From Takakia lepidozioides (taxonomy: Eukaryota; Streptophyta; Takakiopsida; Takakiales; Takakiaceae), in the NCBI GenBank assembly GCA_030704615.1, contig CM060731.1, positions 26,844,001 to 26,908,000 of the forward strand: 64,000 nt of DNA, read 5' to 3'. The position numbers were made by a program, and so were the translations under genes. Positions within the stretch are counted from its first letter, which is position 1, and the number at the start of each line of letters is the position of its first letter. The notes beneath the pieces were generated by a model, which worked only from the letters and a program-made list of their open reading frames with translations, did no database searches and was not told the DNA's origin. Shown here in pieces: positions 10,636 to 21,640 of the stretch.

Positions 10636-11665
10636 GTGGATGCAGTCCAATACCAGGGGATCAGATTCCAAGCACAAGTTTTGAATGAGGCTCTGTGGAT
10701 AGGTAGTTACAAGAAACCTGTGTGGGTGGACGGTCAATTGGAGAAGCCAGAAGCAGCCAAAGGCAAGTTTGCAGCACACCCATTCAGGTGGTTGCACTAC
10801 GACAATACTCTTCTTTTGCAGATGCAGAAGTATTCTTGTCATGTACGTGTTCTGCAAGGTAAACTCAATGTACTTCTCATAAGGAAATACAGTGAGCCAC
10901 TTATGCATGAGACATTGTTTGCAGTATCTAAGAGCTTCGAGAAGAGTTTCAGTGTCACCGTGCCTTGTTAATAAGAAGGTTTGGTCATGTGGGATGGCAG
11001 GTTTAAATCAGGCACCTCCACCATCACCACTGCTTTTGAAAGAACTCTTCTGGCTCGTGCACTTCACAAGGAGGGTCGATGACTGAAAGAGGTGCCGATG
11101 TTGAGAACCAAGGTGGCATCTGTAGACTCTTGCAGGAGTGCATCAAAATAAAAAGCCTGAATGGAAAGCAGGTGCATGACCACATTATCCAAAGTTGATT
11201 CAAGCCAAAGTTACTTCTACACAATACTGTAGCTATCATATATGGCAAGTGCAGAAGTGTGGTGGATGCACGTTTAGTATTGGATGAAATACCTCAATTA
11301 TAGGTTTACGTGGAACATAATGAGGGCAGAATGATCAAGTGTGGGTGTGGTAGGACCTTCCAGATCTCAGAGCAAATGATATTGGCACTAGTGCTTGCAA
11401 ATAGGGCCATCTTCAGGTGTATTGTCAATGCATGCTCCAACCAGGCAGCTCAACAAACAGGCACAGAGGTCCACAGAAAAATATCATCAGAACTGGAATT
11501 TTGCCTAATATCATTCTGGAGACTACCTTTGTTGGCATGTATATCAACTGCAGGAGAATACAGGATGTGTGGCAAATGTGTGAAAAATATGGCCAAGCAA
11601 GGTATTGTGTTCATGGAGAGCGACCTCCCAGGATATGCTCAGCATGTGTGGTAAGCAGGTTTTAG
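10636..11665 (+). pseudogene. PPR pseudogene, copy 2, with N-terminal PDF motif
   Basis: This is a diverged tandem relative of the copy upstream. The PDF-motif part survives as LNEALWIGSYKKPVWVDGQL (10682-10741; compare EEVWIGYKKPLWVDGQL in copy 1). The text SQAPPTTTS in copy 1 corresponds to NQAPPPSPLLL near 11010, but here about 270 bases separate the two parts instead of about 15, which suggests an insertion or a retained intron. PPR-like text follows in shifting frames: LLQECI-K-KSLNGK-like, VVDAR, then CIVNACSNQAAQQTGTEVH and IIRTGILPNIILETTFVGMY. Stops and frameshifts are frequent. Confidence 0.7.
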
Positions 11666-14600
11666 CAACAAATGACCTAATGATGCAGAAAGGATATTTT
11701 CGTTTGCATTCTTACTGACTGAGAAAGCCAATGTAAAGTATAGCCACATTGTGATATTGCGGGTATGGTCCCTTGCAGGGGGTTCGACACTTTCAACAAC
11801 TGTGAATTTCAATGTTACCAATCTTGCGACTATTGCCAGTCTACTCAAACCTCCTTCAAATGCTGTGAGTGAAGATTTCAATGACCATTGATTTAGTGCA
11901 ACATAAGACAATGCTGTATTACTAGTTTAGGTGGTGACAGAGCTCAACATAGCTCAGATATGTCATTGCTGGAAACATTTTCTCAGACTTAACACAAACT
12001 TTACTGTGGTAAAACTCAAAATTCTCGAGACCTATTATGAATTTGGAATATGGCTGTAGAGTTACACAGTCATATTTCAAATTCGGAATAGGTCTTTAGA
12101 ATTACAAAGCTGATTACGATGCAATTCCATCAAATAATCAACCGCTCAAAGATTGCAATATGGTTAGAGATCGACTTGGAATGTAGCGTAATTACATAAA
12201 TATGCAATAACACCATTGAGCATAAAGCACATAAGTTCATGCATGGAAGTGCCCCATAGTTTTATAAAAAGGCCCAAGTGGGGGTTACTGTATGAATGGG
12301 TAAAACTGTCCCCAAGAGGATAAACACCCGGGCATCGCGAGCAACCGCAGCTATTGCATCCCGGACGATGTCATGACTCGCAGTGTGCTCTCCACAGCAA
12401 GGGCATTGTGACAAACTATATTATCACACACAATGCATCATTCTCACAACGGATCTACTTTCTGGTGATTTGGTGCTCAAGAGTGCTGCTCCATATTTCG
12501 TCTAAATTGCTAGAGAAGAGAATTAACAAAACAAACAAGCAGCTAGTCACAATCTATGAATCTACTTTCATCCATAATAAGCTTGAGAATTCATCCATTT
12601 ATTTCTATAGGTCATTCAATAACATAGATATTACTTGAGAGAGGTAGTTTTGAGCAAAGATAAAGATAAAGTTTCTTTAACGTCCAGTGAATTTACAGAG
12701 CCTACTGCTCAACAGCTTTGAGCAAAGAGAGGAGGTTACACTTACGTAGTGATTTTTCCACACTAATGCGTAATCTGTTCTTTGGAGTAAAAAAAAAAGA
12801 AAAGAAAAAGAAAAAGAAAAAGAAAATAAAGACCCAATTATTCAAAAATGAGAGGCATAAAGAGGAGCCAACACAAAAAATAAAATAGAAAACTAGGCTT
12901 GCCATCCGAGAGCATCCACAAATGCATGGTCTCGTCTTTCAACAGATGAATGCATCCAGATTAGCTACTACCTAGATAGTGTGAATGGGACGCACGCCGT
13001 CCACCGTTACCCCGGCCGGCGTATGCAAATGTGGTGGCCAATACCGGCAGGCCTCGCTCCCGACCGGGCTTCCCGGCACATGCGAGAAGGCCGGGAAACT
13101 AGGGCCGGGATTGCGAGTGTCGGTGCCGGGCCCGCACTTGCCGGCCGGGACCTTCTCGAGAGTTGTCGTCTTCCCGGGACGCAATGTCGCCTTATTTATT
13201 GCCTCTCCGCGAGAAGAGGAGGTTGGGTCTTGTCGTTGTTGCGAGGCCCTCGCTGTTCTGTGCACATTCCGCTGATTGGAGCGCTGCTAAGCTTGTATCC
13301 ACCTCCATCTCATACCATCACATGGCTTTCATATCTTTCAGACTTTTAATTGTGGACTGGGAGTGGACCTCAATTTTTGCTTCCATGGAATGCACCCCCA
13401 GATGTTGTTTGAGGTGCGGGAGAGCAGAATGTCGTGGTGTGAGTTAAGAACTTTTAGTGAGAGAAGTGTAAATATTGGCTAAGCTAAACCTCGAACTGTC
13501 CAGAACTGAACTTGGTGGGCACTCTTCCTGAAAAGAGAGTTTGTGGACGAGTTGGCCCCCAAATCGATCGTTGTAATCTTGTTTGTGGGGCCGATCTTGC
13601 ATTTGCTGGACTTCCTCTCTCGCGAATTACTTGCACTGGAATTCGTGATCTTTTGGAAGCTATGAGGTACTTGTGTCCTTGTCCACCGGGAGTGACAGGA
13701 AGATGACTTGGTGGAAGTACTGTGTATAGTGCACTATTTGTAGCTTCTCTTGTCCATCTCGGGTCAGGCTCAATGAGTTGAACATTGGGCACAATATGCA
13801 ATTTAGAGTAAGTTCCGTTGTACTGGTATAGCATACTCGTGGCTCGTTCAATTCTCCCTAGAGCACTGGAAGTCCATGCAGCACAAAAAGTAGTTAAAAT
13901 AATGTCAACTCATCAGTGCTCGGTACACGCTACATATCGTGAATGGCCCTGCGGTTCTAAGTTGCGGATCTACGTTATACCATGAAATTAGGACGTAAGT
14001 AAATTCAGTGATTAGCGATATACCACTATATGGATCCGTTGATTTGCATAATGATTTGTGTCCTTGAAGACATTTTTCGAACTACATATATATATACTTA
14101 TTTTATATTGGTACTAGTGTGACTAACCTTCAGGAGGTGCCCAAGAGCACTTCGAGACAGCTGTGGGTCTGCTAAAGTCTATGTGAACTAAGCAAATGAT
14201 TTTGAATCTGTATGAAAGAAACCTAGAGTATTTGTTTTCTGGATGTGCGAGCAGCCGGATGGTTGACAATTGCAACGTGTGTGTTCAGTGTACTTGATTA
14301 TCCACTCCCACGAGCTGAGAAAGTTCGTGCGGGACCTTCAAACATGACAATATGTGAACCGCACTTGTACGTATACTCGACTTTTTGTGGCTCTCGACTG
14401 CGTCTCAAGAGCGTCTCAAGTCCGCCGGTAGAAATAGAGTGTCAACAGACAGCGGTGATATTGAGCGGATGTGATGTTTAACTTCACCATGGCAGATCGG
14501 CATTGATAAGGAGAAAAATCTTATTATGGCTATGGTAACTCTAGGTTGTAGCACAAATGCCACTGGTAGATTGACTTGGAAATCTTTCTCGTCGATATCA

Positions 14601-15844
14601 CTGACTCTTATCAACCCCGATCTCTGTGCGAAAACTGTCTTGCATAGATCTGTGCTGAAGATCGTTTTAAAGTTACTTGTAGCTTTGCTGTTTAGTTAAA
14701 TGTCCATACATGCTCAGATTTCCCATCGTGGGCCGCCTATGCTTTCGCAGGGCAACGGGGGCTACGTTGTTTTGTTCTTGATTGAATGTATCCATTGTGT
14801 ATGACTGTCTAGATGCTTGTCGTGAAATCAGCGATGAAAATCTGTGCACAAGTCTGAGCTGCGTGCACTGCGCGATCAGCTCTAAAACAGGCATGTACTG
14901 CAGACTTCACAGCAACCACTAATTGCATCAGACTTGAAGAGAACGTTAATCTTCGTATCATCCAATGGTTGGGGCAATTGATCAATTTGATCCCAAGGTG
15001 GCAGTATTGTAATCTCGTCTTTCTTACCAAATAAACTCAAAGACCGACACTTGCATCAGACCTTAACTGTGAACCTGAACTTTCTTCCATAGATGATAAT
15101 GGCAAGAGATTCCCTCACATTTCTATTCTATGCCCAGTACTGTATACAATCAGTCACAGAACTTCTCTAGATTGAAGTAAGTTGTGGTTCAAGAGTTGAC
15201 AGAGTTAATCTCCCTCTTTCCACCCAAATATCAACATATTTGCAAATCTAACGTAACTGAAGATGCTTCAAAAATTCCTGACCATTATACATGGATTTAT
15301 TTGGCATCAAAGTGACACTGGTCCGCGAAGAGTCTCACAGTCATAATTAAAAAGGGTCGTTAGTTGTGCTCATCTTTGTTCAAGGTCTATGCCTGTCAAC
15401 CCTAAGAAAACTGGGCAACGAGATGATGCTAGGCGACTAACCGGGCATTTGCACTCGGTTTAAGGAGCTGCTCGAAGCCTGCAGTGCTCCTCGATCATCT
15501 TATTCACTAGAGTACCTAATGTGTTGGATCCATCTTTGTACACTTGTTGCCATGAAGAAGACTTTCTGTCACCTCAAATCCATCTTTGCAATGCCCATAG
15601 ATGGCTGCTGGTGAGGCCTCACTGTTATCTCGGTCGGTTGACAAAACTGTCAGTTTCGAAAGGAACCGTAGCACTCCCGTAGCAGTGATAGCCTTACCAA
15701 TGGCCGTCTATACGCTTGCATCTGGAGAGGCATCCTGACAAGTATCTACATGTGATTCTATCTACAGATCTTCCAGACTATGTATGGTTTGCAGGAAAGC
15801 CACAGTCAAGGTATGTATAGATGAATGGCTTGTTTGATTCCAAG
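11666..15844. other. Spacer; A/G-rich tract and GC-rich island
   Basis: No recognised gene was found in these 4.2 kb. An A/G-rich simple tract lies at 12789-12824. A markedly GC-rich stretch at 12979-13260 holds overlapping open frames on both strands and short inverted pieces (CGAGAAGG near 13083, CCTTCTCG near 13151). A TA-rich simple stretch (ACATATATATATA) is near 14083. The part left of 15894 includes the 3' side of the GARP gene. Confidence 0.45.
12979..13275 (+). other. GC-rich island with an open frame of unknown nature
   Basis: The plus frame 12985-13275 is open for 96 codons and reads GVCKCGGQYRQASLPTGLP and AGTFSRVVVFPGRNVALFIA. Base composition is sharply richer in G+C than both flanks, and frames on the other strand and in a second plus frame are open too, as expected for GC-rich DNA. 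I recognise no family. It could be an exon of an unmodelled gene, a transposon terminus or a remnant of transferred DNA. Confidence 0.25.
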
Positions 15845-15908
15845 AACGTAACTCGAACCCAAGTCCTGAGGCGGATCAAAACCAGGACATGAGCTAACCA
15901 GGTGCACC
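15845..15908 (-). repeat. tRNA-like sequence (SINE head or tRNA relic)
   Basis: The minus strand reads GGTGCACCTGGTTAGCTCAT, a GTCCTG...CAGGAC stem, and GGTTCGAGTTAC. It resembles the 5' half, anticodon stem and T-arm of a tRNA, with A-box-like (TTAGCTCATG, 15897-15888) and B-box-like (GGTTCGAGTT, 15859-15850) segments. The anticodon loop is too long for a working tRNA. The GARP gene's stop codon lies inside it. Confidence 0.5.
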
Positions 15909-18900
15909 AATTGACATGGTGAGATCTAATGTGATCCCTTTTGGAGGGGCCTGTACAGTCTGCCTCTGTGCTAAGGATAGACAATCATCCTCGTTCATGT
16001 CTGGCAAGCTAAAAGACCGTGTCATCCTGGATGGCGACGAGTAGCTGTGGGTGCGCGAACTATATGGCGAGAGTGAAAGCGTACTGTCAGGTTGCTTGTC
16101 TTGCTCAGTCCATGGTAGTTGAATATTGGCGAAACCGCTGGTCTCCATCATCCTGGCCTGCTGCAGTCCCCAAAGCTTGGGTTGTGGCTGCTCTACGTTG
16201 TGATATCTCCTGGCATTGTCAGCAGACTGCTCTCGTTGCTCCGTTCCTGAGCCTTTTTCCAGACCTCGCTGAAATTGACAACATGTATCGCGGCTAGATT
16301 CTCAGTACTGGCAGAGAGTACCAGTTGGGCACAGAAGATTCTAATGTCTGTATATGGACCACTGTTTAAGCGTAGCACACACATGCTGCATTGGCGACTG
16401 CATGCTGGCCAGAGATATAGGATTTAACTTTACTGCTCTCTAGATATGAAAGCATGTAGACGTAATGAATCTATCTGCTGGGCAGCAGCTACCAGATCCC
16501 CACACCTGCATTGGGCAAAACTTAAGGCGAACTGCAGAACACCTATTATCGATCAGTTCAAGCACAAACAGAACTTAAAGTTCTGAAAGTGATATGTATA
16601 TATACTTGATATATAAGCAAGTACTTGAGCCACCTACGCACCTGGAGATCAACAGCAAGCCGCTCCGATATGTTCCAAGTTCTCTCATCTCTTGCACGCT
16701 GGCCTTCCCTCACATTGGAAGACCCACAGCTGTCGAACAGTTGCTGGATATGCATAGGGGACTCTAGTGACGATGTTGTGCTTGCGTATCCATTCGATGC
16801 CTTGTCCAAATTTTTCAAGCGTGCTTCATGGGCGCGCCACTTCTCCCACTCGCTCTCAATTTGTTGTCTCTTGAAGGTTTCAGCGTGGTGTGTAGCTTGG
16901 TCTGCCGGTTGTGCCCACAACCCTTCCCGGATCCCATGCAACCGTCCACCTAAGACACCAGATTTGATGCAATTCAGACTCTAGTGAATAAATTGACACT
17001 GGATCACATTTGCACTCGGTCAGTCACGTATAACAAGACATACCAGTTACAAGTAGAAAACAAATTACAGTTTTGCAAGGGCCGATGTCTGCCCAGGAGA
17101 ACATAGGGGACGAGCTAGATCATCCCTACTTGGCACTATTTCAAGAGCTTTCACAAGCGACAAATCAGTGCTCAGCAGTGCCTGGTATCAAGGGTCCGAC
17201 CTCCAGTGGACACTGAAGTGTAGCACTGAATCAGACTGGTCTGCAGCCGCAAAAGCAGAATGCCTGAGAAATAAAGTGACAGGTCTACAGGAAATCAGCA
17301 AATGCGATGCACTTACCAGCTTCATCCACGTGCTGAATCTTCCTGTGATCCCAGTCGCCTACTGCTGGCGACCGTCTTCTGGAGGCCCACTGCTCTAGCT
17401 GTGTTTGGAGGTCAAGAGAAGGGGTAGGGAAGGATACTGCAGCAGCCACGCCCTTCGTAACATGCTCCCTTTTTGCCCAATCTACGAGATGGATTTGGTC
17501 CTCTGACCAGTCACGGAGGCCTCCTGATCTTTGTCCAGTTATCTCAGTTGCCGGCTGACATTGCCGCGTAATCCAGTCACCATGCCCATCATTCCTGCTC
17601 ATGCAGAAGCTATAGGTGTTTAGATGATCATGTGATCTGAGAATGAACCTCTTTTTGTTTTCTTCAATGCTTCTCTTCTCTCGTCTATATGTCTGAGCTC
17701 CTTTTTTTTTTTCGCAACTAGCATGCTTTCGTAAGAAAAGTTGATGTCAATGCGAATCTCGCCAGATAGAACAGAGATCTGCATACATGTAATGAAGGGA
17801 CGAGCAGAAAGAAGCTTTTTTAGTCTAATTCTTCTCAGTAATCCAATATGTCAGTCTCTATCAAACATCTCGATTCAGGCGAAGTTCAAGTTCGTCTAAG
17901 AAGGCTAAAGCAATGATGTAACTGTTAGTACCTCAAGGACATGGTCAGGTGGTGATCCAGAGGCTGCAGAACTCCAGGGCGACACAAAAAGTTGCCATGT
18001 GCACTCAGATCTGAGTCCTTGATGTGAAGCATATTTATAGTATTCTGATCCCTATGCTGAAGCCGCAGGGCTGAATGCAGCATATTGGCATCAGAGGTGT
18101 CTTGGCCTCCCATTTTTTGACCATCCAGTTGTCCCAAACCTGTCCCAGCATACATAGAGACTGCCCACTCAATTTTAAAGGTACACAAATAGCAAGATAG
18201 ACTCCATAATTCCTGAGCTAGGGGATTATGCCCAACACAGGTTAGCTTGGAACTCACAATCTAAGATATTGTAGGCTAGTGGGCCATTTCACGGAAGTGA
18301 GCATGTTTTGGGACACTTGTTTGAGCAAAGTTACTTGGCTAACCAGAATCTGTGAAGGTAATGTAGTGGCTACAATAACAGACAACCTGGTTTTGTCAAC
18401 TGCGTGCCTCATTGTTTGAACAAGCATTGCACTCAGAGTGCTAAACTTTTGAACTAGATCTGTGAAGTTTCACCATCGAAATGTTGCGGTTAGTTCAGAG
18501 TGCCAACTGCCGACTTGTGCATCATTCTTCAGCTGATGTGCCAATCAAACAGTAGATATTCACTCTCTGGGTTAATTACATTTTGATCCTACTTGGCAGA
18601 GAATATATCTACTGGTTTGGAAATCATGACAGACGGTTCTTCAAGAGAGTTGCAACTTATACATCCTCACACGGTCAGTCCTTCATGTATTGGTCATGTC
18701 CAAGATGGCTTACTGTTGACCAGTTAACCGATGGCCTACATTCCTGAAGACTTTGAGATCTCACTGCCAACTAAAAGAAGACTTCTTTTTGTTTCCAGAA
18801 CTGAGCATACCATTTTGTCCGTTTTCGTCATTCTTCATACTCCTGTACATCTGCAAAACGGATTTTTACAGGCCAGACCCTGTCAGAGATAGATTGTAGC

Positions 18901-20290
18901 TATTTACATATGGCTGAAAACGACAAGCAGGACTACATGACCAAAGTGAGCTCTAGAAGCCTGTCCTGATCTTCAAACAGGTAGCTTCTATGTATTTAGG
19001 TGATTGTAGGGTCGCACTCTAAGGTACATAACGTATAATTTGCTTGGACGTGCACAAAAACTATTTTTACAAACTTGAGAACTCGTGAAAATTCTAGTCG
19101 ATGATCGGTATTCACTACAGATGGAAAGCATAATTCTCGTGCAAGATCAGGAAACCAGGGTAAATAACTTAGTTGAGCATTGCTAGGCCCCAGGATATCA
19201 ATTTCATGTGAAGATTCACAATGTCTGTTGCTCAGATTGCATGGATCTCCGATCGATGACTATGATACGCCTACTGAAGAGCGGTTGGAAGTTTGAACTC
19301 ACCTGTAGATGACTCTTGACGTGTGCAATAGTGAGGCCTTTGACATTCATCTGTTGTAGCACCAATTTAGGCGTTGCTCCTGCATTTGTGAAGTGGTCAT
19401 TCAAGTCAGTTGCAGTTGTCTTCTAGTTTGGTAACTGATAGTTGCTTCTGGAAACTACTGCCGCGATTGTGATACTAGAAGCGGATAGCAATATCGGGTC
19501 TCAAGCACTTTGCGGGCTTCCCTCTCTCTAAAGTAGTCCTTCTGAGCACCATGTGGTTAAACCCCCTTTGAAACAGTTGGCTATCTTCTAGAGATCCTTG
19601 CACATGTGAGCTCTTTGTCACAGGCTTAGGCACAAGCTGCGCTCCAAGAATCTAGTACTGCAGAGGCCTCAGTAGGCACATACATAGGGTTTGGTAGCAT
19701 AGAACGGTTCTTCCAAAGCAGCGAGAGCGAGTACTGGCAGTCCATGCCGCAGGTGCAAAACACCGGTGTGAGTAAACTGGAAATAGGCCTGGTAGTATGT
19801 AATTGTGCCGTAGAAATTATAGTGAGATTCACAGAGCTTAAATATGCTTCGAAGATAATAAACGTGGACATAGACTTTCAGAATCTGCCTCTCAGTTTAA
19901 CGATTCAGTATGTAGAGAAAGATTTGAGTTTGTTGCTGCCAATACATTAGAGGCATAGCCACTTGAGAGGAAATACTCACTGTCTTGACCACCAAGGCGC
20001 TCGACCGCGTGCACAAAGCAATGGTGTAGGTCAGGTGTCCAGCGAAGACGAGGCTGTTTGGAGCGAACATACTGCCTCACAGTTCCTCCAGTCCTGTTAC
20101 CTCCCATATTAGAACCCCCTTGAAATCCATTTCCATTTGAGGGGCTCCCACCTGTAGCTGTATTATGGCTCTCTGAGGAGCGTTCTGGAGTGCAATCCCC
20201 ACTTGAGGATGAGTGCCGCTTTCTTGAGTTCTCAACCCACTTCTGGCCTCCATCACTGCCACCACTGCTTTGCTCACCTTGAAGCTGCAT
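15894..20290 (-). CDS. GARP/G2-like MYB transcription factor, seven exons, C-terminal EAR-like motif
   Basis: Seven minus-strand exons join in phase: 20290-19981, 19379-19303 (77 bases), 18850-18811, 18160-17932, 17594-17317, 16949-16642 and 16268-15894. They give 538 residues and end at TAG 15894-15896. The DNA-binding domain spans three exons at about residues 78-135: QPRLRWTPDLHHCFVHAVER, LGGQD, then RATPKLVLQQMNVKGLTIAH, VKSHLQ and MYRSMKND. This is the signature of the GARP (G2-like) single-repeat MYB class, which binds DNA in the nucleus. The rest is Ser/Gln-rich and hydrophilic. The extreme C-terminus has TLDLTMSIG, an LxLxL-type EAR-like motif that suggests recruitment of TOPLESS-type corepressors. 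The first in-frame ATG at 20290 was chosen; a TTG-initiated reading further upstream is not needed. The 5' leader may be spliced. The exact GARP subfamily is not resolved. Confidence 0.88.
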
Positions 20291-21640
20291 TTTTGCAACT
20301 TCGACTAGCAACTTTATCTATATACGGTCGCTATGTATCAAGTCTCGGAGAGTTCAGTTACCCTTGATCTGATGACTTCCTACCTAGCACATGTAGCCAG
20401 GATTGAGATGCCATATTCATATTCTCTGAGGCTCTCTTTTTCTCTTTCCCTGGTAAATATATTTATGGATATATACTAGAAGTATATCAGCAGAAGAGAG
20501 TACAGTGTGGAGTGCTTAGACGCCCGAGACCACAAGGTTACCGAAATCTCTGTCACAGAAACCTACGAATTTTTCTGTCTGGCAATGAAGTACATAGGGT
20601 CTCCCTCAAACTGACTTGACTCCAAATTGCTTACATTTGAAGAAGCTTAGCGACATAAAATAAGGGTCATAGCGTCACAGAAAGGTCGATTTCCACAAAG
20701 ACACCCAGAAATTCTATATCTCTCACGGTATGTTGTGCACAAATCTTCTGTGAAGGTGAAATAGACGTAAGCTCTCTAAAATCGACATGAACTGTCAACT
20801 GAAAGAGAAGAGTATTGTGAACGTAATATCGATGAAGAGAGAGAGCATAGCTGCTGCATCTGAATTGTGTAGAGACTGGACTTCCCGTAAGTGTCAACTG
20901 AGCAAAAACAGTCAAGGATTTCTCCTGTGCGAACGTCCGAGACTATTTGTCTCTGCGCGTATACATATGTCTCCGAGAGACTGGCAGAACGACCCAGCCT
21001 AGATGTGACGCGAGAGAAAGAGAGCATTTAAGACAGAATCATAACCGGTCTGAGCTCAGGACAGACTGAATGAGTGTCCAGGAAGGCGTGGCAAGGAGGA
21101 AACCCGCTGCTCAGCAGACGGACATGAACAGAGCAGCTTGCGAAGCCATACCACTCAGCTGGCTCATTCAATCTGCGTGCTTGCAAGTCCCCCCTGTGTG
21201 CGGTCTCATCATTCTCCAAACCGCCCTCCGACTACCCTAACGCTCTGTCTGGCGTGCTGAGCTAGGCTGCAAGCCGAAACCCGACCCACACTCTCGCACA
21301 CTCACACGCTCAACGCACAGATCTCACTCGAGGATACGCCAGCGTGCGAAGGGCAGCGACGAACAAGACGAGCACAGACTATCGCCCTCTTTGACTTGGA
21401 TTCACCCCGGCCCCGCCCGCCCAGTTTTTTTCTCACCTGCCCCCCCTAATTGCCCTGCCCGCGCCGCGCACGCGCCAACCCCCGCTAAATGCCCGCCACC
21501 GCCTGCCGCCGGTCACGCCGCTCTTCCGTCCCCCTCGACGTGACCGCTTTCTCACCGGCCCTGTGGAACGCCGACCGCCACGTGGCCGTCCCCCGCTTGG
21601 GGGCACCGTCCTAAGCTGTCGCCGGGACGCGTGCTATTAT
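20291..21640 (-). promoter_or_regulatory. Upstream region of the GARP gene, with a GC-rich segment
   Basis: The region upstream of the GARP start holds no conserved coding segment. About 21,270-21,610 is notably GC-rich and CpG-containing, unlike the flanks, and is the most likely core promoter or CpG-island-like area for the leftward gene. A CT/GA-rich stretch (20,770-21,060) lies between. The exact transcription start is not visible. Confidence 0.35.
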
